A program made the position numbers and the translations under genes. Below, one piece after another: positions 54,559-63,826 of a stretch of DNA of 64,000 nucleotides (position 1 is its first letter; each line of letters opens with the position of its first letter). The notes beneath the pieces were generated by a model. That model searched no databases. It saw nothing but the letters and a program-made list of their open reading frames with translations, and was not told the origin of the DNA. This DNA is from Ferdinandcohnia sp047238305 (GTDB taxonomy: Bacteria > Bacillota > Bacilli > Bacillales > Bacillaceae_L): the NCBI RefSeq assembly GCF_047238305.1, contig NZ_JBDFMO010000001.1, positions 3,162,001-3,226,000 of the forward strand, written 5' to 3'.

Positions 54559-54864
54559 GTGGATTATCTATCTCGTGAACAAATTATGAATGAGCTGCAG
54601 CAATCCTTTCGACCATATTTAAATAAGTATGGAATTGAAGATATCGGAATTTTTGAAGAAGAAGGGCAAGGCGATCGCTACTTTCTTGGATATACAACTC
54701 AAAAAGATGGGAAAATCTATCATATTCATCTGCCTTTTCAAAAAATGAATGATGACCGGTTAGCTCCAATCGATAGTAAGTGGACGGTAGAATCAGACAA
54801 TCCACAAGAAAAAGATCTTAAAGAATTCAAAGATCTGGATCATGTATTCCGTGAAATATATTAA
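54559..54864 (+). CDS. DUF5634-like protein, 101 aa
   Basis: Small soluble protein (V/M)DYLSREQIMNELQQSFRPY...EDIGIFEEEGQGDRYFLGYT, matching what I recall of the Bacillus DUF5634 family; function unknown. The start is GTG 54559 with AAGGAG 9 nt upstream; the 26 codons before it, back to an ATG at 54481, are unlike the family. It is rich in acidic residues and lacks membrane segments. Followed closely by a 46-aa gene. Confidence 0.75.
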   Translation: MDYLSREQIMNELQQSFRPYLNKYGIEDIGIFEEEGQGDRYFLGYTTQKDGKIYHIHLPFQKMNDDRLAPIDSKWTVESDNPQEKDLKEFKDLDHVFREIY

Positions 54865-54914
54865 GAGTAAAAAAGTCGAACCGGAAAAACTATTTTAAAT
54901 TACAGGAGGCTACT

Positions 54915-55055
54915 ATGGAAAATGGCCAATTAAAGGAAGATTCCCATTTAAAAAGAAAAAATAATGAAACATTAGAAATAAGTTCAACAGGATATGGATT
55001 AGAATCTGTTCAAAAAGAAAATGAAGAGGAATACAAACTAGAGCAAAAGAAATAG
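54915..55055 (+). CDS. 46-aa hydrophilic protein
   Basis: Small highly charged protein (Glu/Lys/Asn-rich; STGYGLESVQKENEEEYK near the end). CAGGAGGC lies 5 nt before ATG, an excellent site, 50 bp after the DUF5634 stop. A hairpin with T7 follows about 70 bp later. The composition is like small intrinsically disordered or spore-associated Bacillus proteins; no function can be assigned. Confidence 0.6.
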   Translation: MENGQLKEDSHLKRKNNETLEISSTGYGLESVQKENEEEYKLEQKK

Positions 55056-55123
55056 CCGTTTAACATTGGCAAAACGAGAACTGATGTTTAATGAAAAGCA
55101 AAAACTACAATAAAAGCCAATAC

Positions 55124-55162
55124 TCAAAAAAAACAACCCTTAATACGTAATAAGAGTTGTTT
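55124..55162 (+). terminator. terminator of the DUF5634/46-aa unit
   Basis: AACAAC(C)CTTA/TAAG(A)GTTGTT with one mismatch and a T7 tract. Confidence 0.75.
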
Positions 55163-55208
55163 TTTTATTTTATGTTTTGAAAAACAAATACAAGGGAAAA
55201 GGGCACTT

Positions 55209-55358
55209 TTAAATGCGGTCATCTTCCCATGCTCTATCATAATCTCTTACAATTTGACTTTCTGTTGAAGTATCTTCTTCTTGTTGAATTTGTTTGAACT
55301 CAACAATTTCTTGGTTTGCCTTAATTCCTTTTGCTGTGTTTATTTTTATGTATTTCAA
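55209..55358 (-). CDS. 49-aa hydrophilic protein
   Basis: Minus-strand small gene starting TTG with AGGGGGTAA 4-5 nt upstream. The product begins MKYIKINTAKGIKANQEIVE and ends SQIVRDYDRAWEDDRI, acidic and Gln-rich, with a coherent amphipathic pattern. It stands alone between plus-strand units. The strong ribosome binding site and balanced composition support it; the family is not recognised. The following plus-strand gap (55359-55692) holds nothing else I can support. Confidence 0.55.
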   Translation of the reverse strand: MKYIKINTAKGIKANQEIVEFKQIQQEEDTSTESQIVRDYDRAWEDDRI

Positions 55359-55692
55359 TTCGGTTACCCCCTATGGTTCCTATTCCTTACTTTTATCATT
55401 TGAATATAGTGTTTTAATACCTTTTTCTTGATTAGACAAATCAAAATGGGGAGCGGGGTTAGATGAGTAGGTTGTTTTAATGATTCAATTTTACGATGTG
55501 AGTTTAAAGCTCTTTTTATTCCCATTAAAAAATTCCTTCTGCAGTGTGATTCATGTCATCTCATCTCGATACTTCAATATGGAGATTGCTTATTTTCTTT
55601 AGTTTGGAAATAACTTGGTTTATACAGTAGTTTTTTAAGTAATTTCTATCGTTTAGGAAAAGATATGAATGCAAATTACAGGAGGTGTGTTC

Positions 55693-55956
55693 ATGAATAG
55701 TGATGTGTATCGGGATAAAATTGTGGTTTTGGATGAGAATGGGGATGAAAAAGAGTTTTCTATTGAAGCCTTATTTGATATGAAGGACAAAACATATGCA
55801 TTGTTACGCTCTGAACAGGATCAAGACCACACAATTGTCATGCTAGTGGAGAATACGGAGGATGGTCAGTTTTTAACAGGAATTAACGATTCATCCGAAC
55901 GTGACATGGTACTAGATGCGTATGAGATAGCTGTTGATGCTAATCCAGCGGAGTAA
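55693..55956 (+). CDS. DUF1292-family protein
   Basis: 87-aa acidic protein with the DUF1292 pattern: IVVLDENGDEKEFSIEALFDM, then KTYALLRSE and IVMLVENTEDG. The family is widespread in Firmicutes and of unknown function. CAGGAGGTG lies 5-6 nt before ATG 55693; the ATG at 55669 precedes that site and is not used. It is followed by an unrelated small gene after 8 bp, so the two are probably co-transcribed with the esterase-like gene. Confidence 0.82.
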   Translation: MNSDVYRDKIVVLDENGDEKEFSIEALFDMKDKTYALLRSEQDQDHTIVMLVENTEDGQFLTGINDSSERDMVLDAYEIAVDANPAE

Positions 55957-55964
55957 GATTCATT

Positions 55965-56342
55965 ATGGAAAATAAGATCTTTGACGTTATGGATCCTCAA
56001 ATGAGGATACAAATAGAGGAAGAAATGAAAGGTTTGACCTTTACCAAAAATTTTCGATCTCCTTCTGCAGAGGAATGGTATGTTTTTTTACCGAGCTATC
56101 AAGATCCGACTACCGGTGGTGCGGCTGGTAAGGTGATTATTCACTATAACTTATTAGATACACAGGAAATCTTCATAAATACCACCATCATATTTGATGA
56201 CCCTGCTTTACATCATTCGTCACTTCATCACCTTGTTTATGCAATTGCTGATGAGCTTGTAAACCGATTGGTTGGATATGCGGATACTCTTCTTTCTGTT
56301 CATTCGGGTGAGAATTCGTATAATGCAGAATACAAAAACTGA
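55965..56342 (+). CDS. hypothetical protein, 125 aa
   Basis: Unrecognised soluble protein. It contains an aromatic segment EEWYVFLPSYQDP and a C-terminal helical part (LHHLVYAIADELVNRLVGYADTL). GGAGTAAG, overlapping the DUF1292 stop region, lies upstream of the ATG. It is 9 bp before the erythromycin-esterase-like gene, so the three genes 55693-57620 look like one operon. No motif suggests a reaction. Confidence 0.65.
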   Translation: MENKIFDVMDPQMRIQIEEEMKGLTFTKNFRSPSAEEWYVFLPSYQDPTTGGAAGKVIIHYNLLDTQEIFINTTIIFDDPALHHSSLHHLVYAIADELVNRLVGYADTLLSVHSGENSYNAEYKN

Positions 56343-56351
56343 GGGGTTCAT

Positions 56352-57620
56352 ATGGTAGATAAAATGATACAAGCGATACAACAACATTCTATTCCAATTA
56401 GAAATCTGAAGGAGGACCTAGAACAACTTGTTACTTCTATTAAAAATGAGAAATTCATTTTGTTGGGGGAATCCTCACATGGTACGTCTGAGTTCTACCA
56501 AATTCGAAAGGAACTTACCAAAAAATTAATTGTTGAAAAAGATTTTACTTTTATAGCTGTGGAAGGTGATTGGCCAGCATGCCAAGAGGTCAATCGCTAT
56601 ATCAAAGGGTATTCAGCTAAATATAACAATGCTCGTGATGTCCTTTTGACATTTAAACGTTGGCCAACATGGATGTGGGCAAATGAAGAAATCATTGACT
56701 TAATTGAATGGCTAAAAGAATATAATCACGATAAAACGAGTGAAAAAAAGGTTGGCTTTTATGGAATTGACATCTATAGTTTATGGGAATCCATGGATGA
56801 AATTCTAAAGTATTTAGAAAAACGCAACTCTCCTGATCTCGAGGTCGCGAGAAAGGCGTTCGCGTGTTTTGAACCCTTTAATCGTGAAGCAGAAAAGTAT
56901 GCATTGTCATCTACGTTTTATTCCGAAGGCTGTCATGAAGAAGTCACAAAACTATTATCGGAAATAAGTGTAAACAAACATACCTATCATGATTCAGAAG
57001 AAAGTAGTTTAAACGTAGAGGTAAACGCACTTATCACGGCTAATGCTGAAAACTACTATACAACAATGATAACGAAGGACAATGAATCATGGAATATCAG
57101 AGACCGTCACATGGTTGAGGTGATCCATAAAATAGATTCCTTTTATCACCAACAATCCAAAGGAATCATCTGGGAACACAACACACATGTTGGGGATGCA
57201 CGTGCAACAGATATGGCGAATGAAGGACTTGTAAATGTCGGACAACTTTTGAGGGAGCAGGTCGGTTCTGAAAACGTATATATTGTTGGTTTCGGTACAC
57301 ATCATGGTACGGTTATTGCAGCTATTGAGTGGGGTGTAAACTTTCAAAAAATGAATACACCTCCCGCAACTACAGGAAGTTGGGAAGACCTACTTTATAA
57401 AGCGGGAAATTACGATAAACTCCTAATTTTTACGGATAAAAACAGATATTTATTTGATAACTCAATTGGTCATCGCGCGATTGGCGTTGTCTATTATCCA
57501 CAATATGAACATTATGGGAACTATGTTCAATCGGTCATCTCTGAACGTTATGATGCGTTTATATTTGTAAATCACACAAATGCTTTAACTCCACTTGAAG
57601 TAACAGGCGTGTTAATTTAA
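56352..57620 (+). CDS. erythromycin-esterase-family hydrolase
   Basis: 422-aa protein of the EreA/EreB superfamily. The family's His/Glu core is present: LLGESSHGTSEFYQIR (about 37-52, catalytic-type His46), VEGDWPACQEVN, GFYGIDIYSLWES and WEHNTHVGDAR (about 275), plus VGFGTHHGTVIAA. Chromosomal Bacillus relatives are mostly succinoglycan-biosynthesis/EreA-like hydrolases that do not necessarily act on macrolides, so resistance is not implied. GAGGGG lies 6 nt before ATG. Last gene of the three-gene unit. Confidence 0.87.
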   Translation: MVDKMIQAIQQHSIPIRNLKEDLEQLVTSIKNEKFILLGESSHGTSEFYQIRKELTKKLIVEKDFTFIAVEGDWPACQEVNRYIKGYSAKYNNARDVLLTFKRWPTWMWANEEIIDLIEWLKEYNHDKTSEKKVGFYGIDIYSLWESMDEILKYLEKRNSPDLEVARKAFACFEPFNREAEKYALSSTFYSEGCHEEVTKLLSEISVNKHTYHDSEESSLNVEVNALITANAENYYTTMITKDNESWNIRDRHMVEVIHKIDSFYHQQSKGIIWEHNTHVGDARATDMANEGLVNVGQLLREQVGSENVYIVGFGTHHGTVIAAIEWGVNFQKMNTPPATTGSWEDLLYKAGNYDKLLIFTDKNRYLFDNSIGHRAIGVVYYPQYEHYGNYVQSVISERYDAFIFVNHTNALTPLEVTGVLI

Positions 57621-57713
57621 TCAAATTCAGCAGGATTTCCATACTGATGGGATGAATGCAAATAGGTGCTAAACTAAGCTAAAAACTCCTGAGATTCTTG
57701 CTCGCTCGACACC

Positions 57714-57742
57714 TAGCGTTGTAAGCGTTAGATTTTCTAGGG
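57714..57742 (+). terminator. weak terminator after the esterase-like gene
   Basis: CTAGCG/CGTTAG stem with a G-U pair and short T run. The remainder of 57621-57972 shows no gene. Confidence 0.45.
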
Positions 57743-57972
57743 CGGGCTCTTCTACTCAACCTACCCCTAATCCTGCCTCCCTTAAGATTTTCATAAATTA
57801 TCAAAACAATGTGATAAAAAGCTCAGATACTGGAAATTATTTGGGGTATTCTAAGAAGAATAGAGAGTCATTTTGCATTTAAATGGTATTTTGTCAAAAG
57901 CTGTTGAATATATAATATTTTTCTAATATTATTAGTTAGTACTAAAGTAATACATATAGTCAATAAGTATTA

Positions 57973-58061
57973 CATCGATAAAGGCAAACCTATCAAAAGA
58001 TAGGGACGCAAAGCCACGAGCCTAAAGCACTCATGCTATGGTAGTCGGGTTACCGAAATGA
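57973..58061 (+). promoter_or_regulatory. c-di-GMP-I (GEMM) riboswitch
   Basis: AAGGCAAACC, GAAAGATAGGGACGCAAAGCC-like core (here with AAAAGATAGG), CACGAGCCTAAAG and ATGGTAGTCGGGTTACCG occur in canonical order. A terminator follows and then a c-di-GMP-turnover gene. Confidence 0.93.
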
Positions 58062-58073
58062 TGGAGAGAAAAG

Positions 58074-58106
58074 GAAACTCCCGTTTTTCGGTGGAGTTTC
58101 TTTTTT
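58074..58106 (+). terminator. c-di-GMP riboswitch terminator
   Basis: GAAACTCC/GGAGTTTC with inner CCG/CGG, T6. Confidence 0.88.
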
Positions 58107-58186
58107 ATTATAAATGAAATTTGAATGAAACCAACGAAATTTAATCAGAAAAGAAGAACTTCTAGATTTTCCTGGGGGTGGAAAAA

Positions 58187-59741
58187 ATGAAATTATTCGA
58201 TCGACTACGAAAAAAACACCATGAAGTTGATTTAAAGAGAAAAAAGGTAATTGATGCTTATTATGAAAGTCTTTCAACTAGCAGTATGGAAACATTTGTA
58301 GAGGACATCGCAATAACATTTAATGAAAATGAAAGGCTCGATTATTATCGAGTTATTTCGAACCAATTAGGTTTGGCTTTATTTACAGTTGATCTTAAAA
58401 AGAGAGAAATTGTTTATGTTTCTAGAAGAATAGAAGAAATCTTGGAAATTACAAAAGAAGAATTAACAATCGACTATTGGAAATCTCTTTGGTATAAAGA
58501 GGGAACCTTAGATTTTTCAGCAATCTATGGGAGATTAACCAAAGAAGGTAAAAATACACATACGTACCGAATTATAACCCCAACTGGTACGGTTAAATGG
58601 ATTAATGAAACGACAGTCGCCGTTGATGACGAGGAAGGGAATATTGAAAAAATTGTAGGTGTAATAGAAGATTGCACCAACGCTTTGCAACTAGAACAGA
58701 AAATAAATTTTATCACCACTCACGATGAACTGACGAATCTACCAAACTTTTTAAATGGAAGTAATCATATACAAGAGGTCATTGAAAGATACAAAACTAA
58801 GAGAGAAAGATTTGCTTTGTTTTGTGTGAATTTAGATGGGTTTAGCCGTATTAATAATACATTAGGATTTAAAATAGCGGACGAAGCTTCTAAGCAATTA
58901 TCTACTAAACTTGAAAAATACCTAAATAAAGGTGTTTTCCTTTTCCGTTCTCAAGGGGATGAATGGTACGCTGTTGTAGAATGCTCAATGAAGAATGAAG
59001 AGTACATGAGTCATGCGAAAGAGATTATTGATATTATTCAAGCTCCTCTTCAAATTCAGGATTATTCGATTCGAATTACAGCTAGCATTGGAATTAGTAT
59101 TTATCCGGATGACGGAGAAAATAAGGTTGAGCTTATAAAAAATGCAAACACCGCATTAAAACGAGCGAAAAAGCATGGTGTAGCAAACTATCAATTATAT
59201 GCTGCAAATATGAATATTGAATCGTTTAAAACCTTTCAATTAGAGACAGATTTACAGAGTGCGATTAAGAATGGTGAATTGTATATCGAATACCAACCAA
59301 AAGTGGATGTTAAGTCGCAAAAAGCAACGAGTGCAGAGGCACTTATCCGTTGGAAACACCCACTTTGGGGAGAAGTTTCACCGATGGAATTTATCACGAT
59401 TGCCGAAGAAAGTAATTTTCACCGTGAACTCTCAGAATTTGTTATTGATACGGTATGTAAGCAAGTTGGTCAATGGGAAAAACGAGGCATTCAATTTAAC
59501 ACGGTTTCATTTAATTTATCAGCTAAGGACTTTTTAAAAAGCTCATTAATTAGTACGTTAAAAACGACAATTAATAGGTATCATATCAATTCAAAGCATC
59601 TGGAAATTGAGCTCACAGAAGGTACCTTGTTACAAGAAACAAGTGTTGTTCAGGATCAAATTGAGCAAATAAAAGCGATGGGCATTTCACTATCGTTAGA
59701 CGATTTCGGGACGGGTTATTCTTCCATCCATTATTTGAAGA
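58187..59741 (+). pseudogene. PAS-GGDEF-EAL(-PilZ) c-di-GMP protein, 5' part, interrupted by an IS
   Basis: The first about 518 codons: PAS (about 60-165), degenerate GGDEF (SQGDEW at the active site, about 265) and most of an EAL domain (AEALIRWKHP about 382, LTEG about 485, DDFGTGYSS about 507). The frame is cut at YLK by the insertion element 59742-61363; its apparent extension to 59773 is element sequence. Joining 59741 to 61372 restores an unbroken EAL domain. ATG 58187 has GGGGGTG upstream. The EAL motifs suggest the intact form degraded c-di-GMP. The gene is controlled by a c-di-GMP riboswitch. Confidence 0.9.
59734..59741 (+). repeat. 8-bp target-site duplication, left
   Basis: TTTGAAGA, identical to 61364-61371 on the other side of the insertion element. 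Confidence 0.95.
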
Positions 59742-59822
59742 GGCTGTTTTCGTATAGATTGTTGCTTTCTTGACCATATTAGTAGAACGTTGATATAATA
59801 CGGTTTCAGGAGGCATTCAACT

Positions 59823-60830
59823 ATGTGGAAAGACATCTATAAAGAGTTCGGTGAACTATCAGAATCAGAGAAATTAAAGCTATTTAATGCTATGAAGGAA
59901 GATTTATTTCCTGACGAACCTAATAAAATTACCGAGTTATTAAATAGCATCCGTGAAACACGTTTTGCATCAGGATTAGGTTGTGTTCATTGCGGTAGCA
60001 CATCAGTAAAACGAAATGGTAAATATCGTTCAAGACAACGCTATCTGTGCAACGATTGCGGAAAATCTTTCAATGATATGACTAATACACCGTTTTCAGG
60101 TTCTCGTTATCCTGAGAAGTGGGTAAAATACATCGAAATGATGGTCGAAGGATATACCCTGCCAAAAATCGCTGAACGATTAAAGATTCACCTATCCACT
60201 GCATTTTATTGGAGACATAAAATTTTGAATGCATTAGGAAGTAACGGATTTAATCAATTGCAAGGCATCGTTGAAAGTGACGAGACATTCTTTCGTGAGT
60301 CAATGAAAGGTCGAGATATTCCTCACAGAAAGGCGAAAAAACGTGGAGAAAAAGACGAAAAGCCAGGGATTTCTAATCTCAAAATTGCCGTTGTTGTAGC
60401 ACAAGACAGGAACGGAAGTGTAATTGCTCGTAAAGCTGGAACAGGGCGTGTGAAGGCTGAGGAAATCGATGCTGTTATTGGCGAATACATTCACCCGTCT
60501 GCTTTACTATGCACCGATACAGCTACCAACTACAAGAAGTTTGCAAAAGTGAAGAAACTACAACACGAAACAGTGAATGAACGTCGAAAAGAACGAGTGA
60601 AGAAAGGGATATATCATATTCAACACGTTAATAATTTTCACCATCGTCTAAAAGATTGGATGGAACGGTTCCAAGGTGTTGCGACTAAATACTTAGATAA
60701 CTATCTCTACTGGTTCCGTTGGCTTGAATTAGGGAAGAGTTTAGCATTTGAAAAACGAGTGGAGCAAATGCTTATTTCAGCTTGTCGAAATTCTGTTATT
60801 ACAACTGTTGAGATGTTAAGAAGAGCATAA
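59823..60830 (+). CDS. IS1595-family transposase
   Basis: 335-aa transposase. An N-terminal zinc ribbon (CVHCGSTSVKRNGK, CNDCGKSFND; about 55-85) precedes a helix-turn-helix (PKIAERLKIHLSTAFYWRHK) and the ISXO2-like catalytic domain with ESDETFF (first acidic residue, about 145), CTDTATNY (second, about 233) and HVNNFHHRLKDW (HHR segment and NNxxSR-like region, about 267). AGGAGG lies before the ATG. The frame is intact, so the element may still be active. Confidence 0.92.
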   Translation: MWKDIYKEFGELSESEKLKLFNAMKEDLFPDEPNKITELLNSIRETRFASGLGCVHCGSTSVKRNGKYRSRQRYLCNDCGKSFNDMTNTPFSGSRYPEKWVKYIEMMVEGYTLPKIAERLKIHLSTAFYWRHKILNALGSNGFNQLQGIVESDETFFRESMKGRDIPHRKAKKRGEKDEKPGISNLKIAVVVAQDRNGSVIARKAGTGRVKAEEIDAVIGEYIHPSALLCTDTATNYKKFAKVKKLQHETVNERRKERVKKGIYHIQHVNNFHHRLKDWMERFQGVATKYLDNYLYWFRWLELGKSLAFEKRVEQMLISACRNSVITTVEMLRRA

Positions 60831-60832
60831 AA

Positions 60833-60858
60833 AAGACCTCAAGGAAGAGGTCGATTTA
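60833..60858. terminator. hairpin between transposase and passenger gene
   Basis: GACCTC/GAGGTC with 6-nt loop and A/T runs on both sides; suitable for both convergent genes. Confidence 0.75.
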
Positions 60859-60860
60859 TT

Positions 60861-61256
60861 TTACTGATTTCTAAAGTCGAATTTGTCTTTCGGTACATTG
60901 AGAGTATGTCCGTTAATGACCACTGTGTCATTATCTATCCATTCAATATCTGCCGTTTCTTCTCGATAGTTCCAGTAGATATTTTTTGTCTTTTTATTTT
61001 GTTTATTAAGTACAAGTTCTCCTCGTATAGAATACGAGACAGTAGCACCGCCGTCAGTGAGGTATGCCTTTAGCGTGTAAGTACCATCAGGAGATGTTTC
61101 CTCTGTAAGGTATTCTCCAGTAGGTAATCTATTCATATCAAAAAATGCCCAATATACCCCGTATCCAATCACACCTAAGAATAAAGCAATTCCAATAAAA
61201 GCATACATTAGAGCTTTGTTTCGTTTTTTCTTTCTTTCTATTAGTTGAGCGTTCAA
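60861..61256 (-). CDS. passenger gene of the IS: DUF5412-like membrane-anchored protein
   Basis: 131-aa protein with a basic N-terminus, one transmembrane helix (about 16-35: ALMYAFIGIALFLGVIGYGV) and an extracellular beta-rich part containing DMNRLPTGEYLTEETSPDGTYTLKAY and NIYWNYREE. This matches what I recall of Firmicute DUF5412 proteins, function unknown. The start is TTG with GGGGGATT upstream. It lies inside the insertion element, antisense to the transposase, so it is cargo rather than a host gene. Confidence 0.8.
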   Translation of the reverse strand: MNAQLIERKKKRNKALMYAFIGIALFLGVIGYGVYWAFFDMNRLPTGEYLTEETSPDGTYTLKAYLTDGGATVSYSIRGELVLNKQNKKTKNIYWNYREETADIEWIDNDTVVINGHTLNVPKDKFDFRNQ

Positions 61257-61363
61257 ATTTAATCCCCCGATATTATTGTTTTATTGGCTACAATTACATT
61301 ATATCGGAAAATTCAAACATTACAATTTTTATCCAAAAAGCAACAATCTTTTAGAAAACAGCC

Positions 61364-61371
61364 TTTGAAGA
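61364..61371 (+). repeat. 8-bp target-site duplication, right
   Basis: TTTGAAGA, second copy of the duplicated target. Confidence 0.95.
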
Positions 61372-62093
61372 AACTGCCTTCTGATATCATTAAAATTGAT
61401 CGGTCCTTTATTCAACACATTCATAAAAATGTAGAGGATAAAATTATCGTAAAATCGATTATTGAGCTTACAAAGGGGCTAAATAAAACGGTCGTTGCAG
61501 AAGGGGTAGAAAACGAGGAACAATTTAGTGTCCTGCAATCATTGGGATGTGATTTGATCCAAGGCTACTATTATAGCAAAGCGGTTTCCGCCAAAAGGAT
61601 GACTGAACTTTTTAAAATGAATCAGATAAAGCCGGCGAACAATAAGTCCAGGGCTCCAATGAATCGTCGTAAATATTATCGAGTGAGCTTTCCTTTTTTT
61701 CCGTTACATACCGAAATGACAATCGTATCCTTTAACGGAAAAGCTGTTACCCTTGGCACAACGGATGTGATGGTTTTGGACATTGGATTGGGTGGGTTGC
61801 GTTTTGTAAGCCATTTGAAGCTTAAGCCACATACCGATATTTTGTATAATTTTAAGACAACCCTTTTGGGTAAAGAAATGATTTTAAATGGAACGATCGT
61901 TCGATATGATGAGAAAGAACAAGATATATTTGAATATGGTGTAGAGTTTAAAATGGAAGAATCTCATCGTGATGAATTGGCATCAGTATTAAATAAAATC
62001 ATTTTACAAATGAAGCAAAATCCGCAGTTTAATGATGGGGATTTTATTGACGAAAATCCTAGTAGCTATCTTTCAAAAATACAAAGGCGCTAA
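61372..62093 (+). pseudogene. EAL-PilZ 3' part of the interrupted c-di-GMP gene
   Basis: Continues the EAL domain with LPSDIIKIDRSFIQ, VAEGVENEEQ and LIQGYYYSKAVS (catalytic loop residues present), then a PilZ domain in the last 130 residues (RRKYYRVSFPFF, then DIGLGGLRFVS: the RxxxR and (D/N)xSxxG c-di-GMP-binding motifs, with Gly in place of Ser). An open frame begins inside the element at 61284, so a short EAL-PilZ protein might still be made, but no ribosome binding site supports it. Confidence 0.85.
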
Positions 62094-62146
62094 CCTAGGT
62101 AGGTTGCGAAAATGAACAAACGATACCAACAAAATGGAGATGACGA

Positions 62147-63826
62147 ATGCAGGAACTACAAAATCAATTTTTCAATCAAGTGCTAATGGAAGGTATTAAA
62201 GAACCATTATTTATTGTAAAAGTGGACGAAAATTCTGAGTTCTATTATGAATTTCTGAACCATACAGCGATGGAGAAAACAGGTTTTACTGGAGATATAA
62301 TCGGAAAATCTATCTCTGAAGTTTATCCGAGAGAAAGAGCGGATTTCCTTAATGAACAATATAGACTAGCCGTTTCAAAAGCAGAAAGTATAAAATATAC
62401 AGATTCATATAACTCGTTATTTGGGGAGAAGTATTATTCCGAAACGACATTAACCCCACTAATAGATAGGGGTACTAATCAATGTACACATGTTATTGCA
62501 CTTGTTCATGATATTACGGAGAAAAAATGGGGAGAACTCGAACTACGGGAATATTGGAAAAAGGTAAATGAGAGCAATCAGAAGTACAGTTCACTTTACA
62601 AGAATAATTCGGATGCGATTATCACATTTAATATAGATGGTGAAATCATAGAAGGTAATGATAAGGTTGAAGATTTAACAGGCTATAGCATGGATGAAAT
62701 TGCATATTCTGATTTATCTGCTTTATTCGATCGGAAAAATGTTGAATTATTGCAAGCGAACTTTAAGAAAGCTATAGAAGGTGAATCATTAGATTTTTCG
62801 TTAATAATGAACAAGAAAACAGGTGAGCAAATCGAGCTTGTTGTGAAATTCACCCCGATTATTGTAAATAACCAAGTGGTTGGGATTTTTTCGATGATGA
62901 AGGATATCACAAACCTCATCTACATCACACGAAAATATATGGACACAAAACAACGTCTTAAAATTATTACTGAAAAATCACAGGACTTGATCACAATCCT
63001 GGATACACATGGTTTTATAGTTGATGCTTCACCATCACATAAACATTTATTAGGCTATGAGCAAGAAGAATTACTAGGTAAACATTTTACCCACAATATT
63101 CATCCTGAAGATAAATCTCTTTTAGAGGAAACGATTTTACATGCGATTCATAAGGACAAGTCTGGAAGAATTCATATAAGAAAAAAGCATGCGGTTAACG
63201 GGTGGATGTGGTTTGATATGAAGGCAACCCCTGTCTTTAATGAAGACGATGAATTCATTTATACAGTTTGTGTATCTAGCGATATTCAATCACAAATGGA
63301 TTATGAATCTGAACTGAAGCATCTTGCATTCCATGATTCGATGACGAATTTGCCGAATCGAAGGTATTTAAAAGATTTCTTGAAAAAATCCGTAGATGAT
63401 TACGTAAATGACAAAATAAATGGACTTGTCGTTGGAATGATGGATCTCGATCATTTTAAAACAATAAACGATGAAATGGGACATGATGCTGGAGATACTG
63501 TCATCATAGAATTTGGGAATAGAATCAGAAAAAATCTCCGGAATATCGATTTTATTGCACGTCTAGGTGGAGATGAATTTGTCATTGTATTACCTGATAC
63601 CCAAGAAGACGAACTAGGGAATATTGTTGAAAATATACAGAAGACTATACACGAACCTTGGTCCATTGGGGATAAAACATTCCATTTAACAACAAGTATT
63701 GGGATTGGAATCGTACCTAAAGATGAAACTTCCATTTCCTCTATATTAAAAACAGCTGACATTGCTCTCTATGACGCAAAAGAAGCGGGGAGAGACACCT
63801 ATAAAATAAAAACGGTAGGGACTTAG
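62147..63826 (+). CDS. PAS-containing diguanylate cyclase
   Basis: 559-aa cytosolic sensor with three PAS regions (about 15-125, 140-260, 270-390) and a C-terminal GGDEF domain (about 395-555). The active site is intact (ARLGGDEFV, about 475) and an I-site R-x-x-D (RNID) lies five residues before it, so it should make c-di-GMP with product inhibition. No transmembrane segment, so it senses a cytosolic signal. TGGAGATG lies before ATG. It follows the interrupted EAL gene by 50 bp and may have shared its riboswitch-controlled transcript, which the insertion would now affect. Confidence 0.92.
   Translation: MQELQNQFFNQVLMEGIKEPLFIVKVDENSEFYYEFLNHTAMEKTGFTGDIIGKSISEVYPRERADFLNEQYRLAVSKAESIKYTDSYNSLFGEKYYSETTLTPLIDRGTNQCTHVIALVHDITEKKWGELELREYWKKVNESNQKYSSLYKNNSDAIITFNIDGEIIEGNDKVEDLTGYSMDEIAYSDLSALFDRKNVELLQANFKKAIEGESLDFSLIMNKKTGEQIELVVKFTPIIVNNQVVGIFSMMKDITNLIYITRKYMDTKQRLKIITEKSQDLITILDTHGFIVDASPSHKHLLGYEQEELLGKHFTHNIHPEDKSLLEETILHAIHKDKSGRIHIRKKHAVNGWMWFDMKATPVFNEDDEFIYTVCVSSDIQSQMDYESELKHLAFHDSMTNLPNRRYLKDFLKKSVDDYVNDKINGLVVGMMDLDHFKTINDEMGHDAGDTVIIEFGNRIRKNLRNIDFIARLGGDEFVIVLPDTQEDELGNIVENIQKTIHEPWSIGDKTFHLTTSIGIGIVPKDETSISSILKTADIALYDAKEAGRDTYKIKTVGT

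Larger units (their letters stand above)
59742..61363 (+). mobile_element. IS1595-type insertion sequence with passenger gene, 1622 bp
   Basis: Ends are inverted repeats GGCTGTTTTC-N4-AGATTGTTGCTTT on both sides (left from 59742, right reading back from 61363). It is flanked by 8-bp direct repeats TTTGAAGA, and removing it restores the EAL reading frame. It contains a DDE-type transposase and, in opposite orientation, a small membrane-anchored protein gene. GGCTG ends and 8-bp duplications match the IS1595 family. Confidence 0.95.

Noticed and set aside
59773..59816. Natural C-terminus of the GGDEF-EAL protein at 59773
   Set aside because: The last about 10 residues are encoded by the left end of the insertion element; the true continuation is at 61372.
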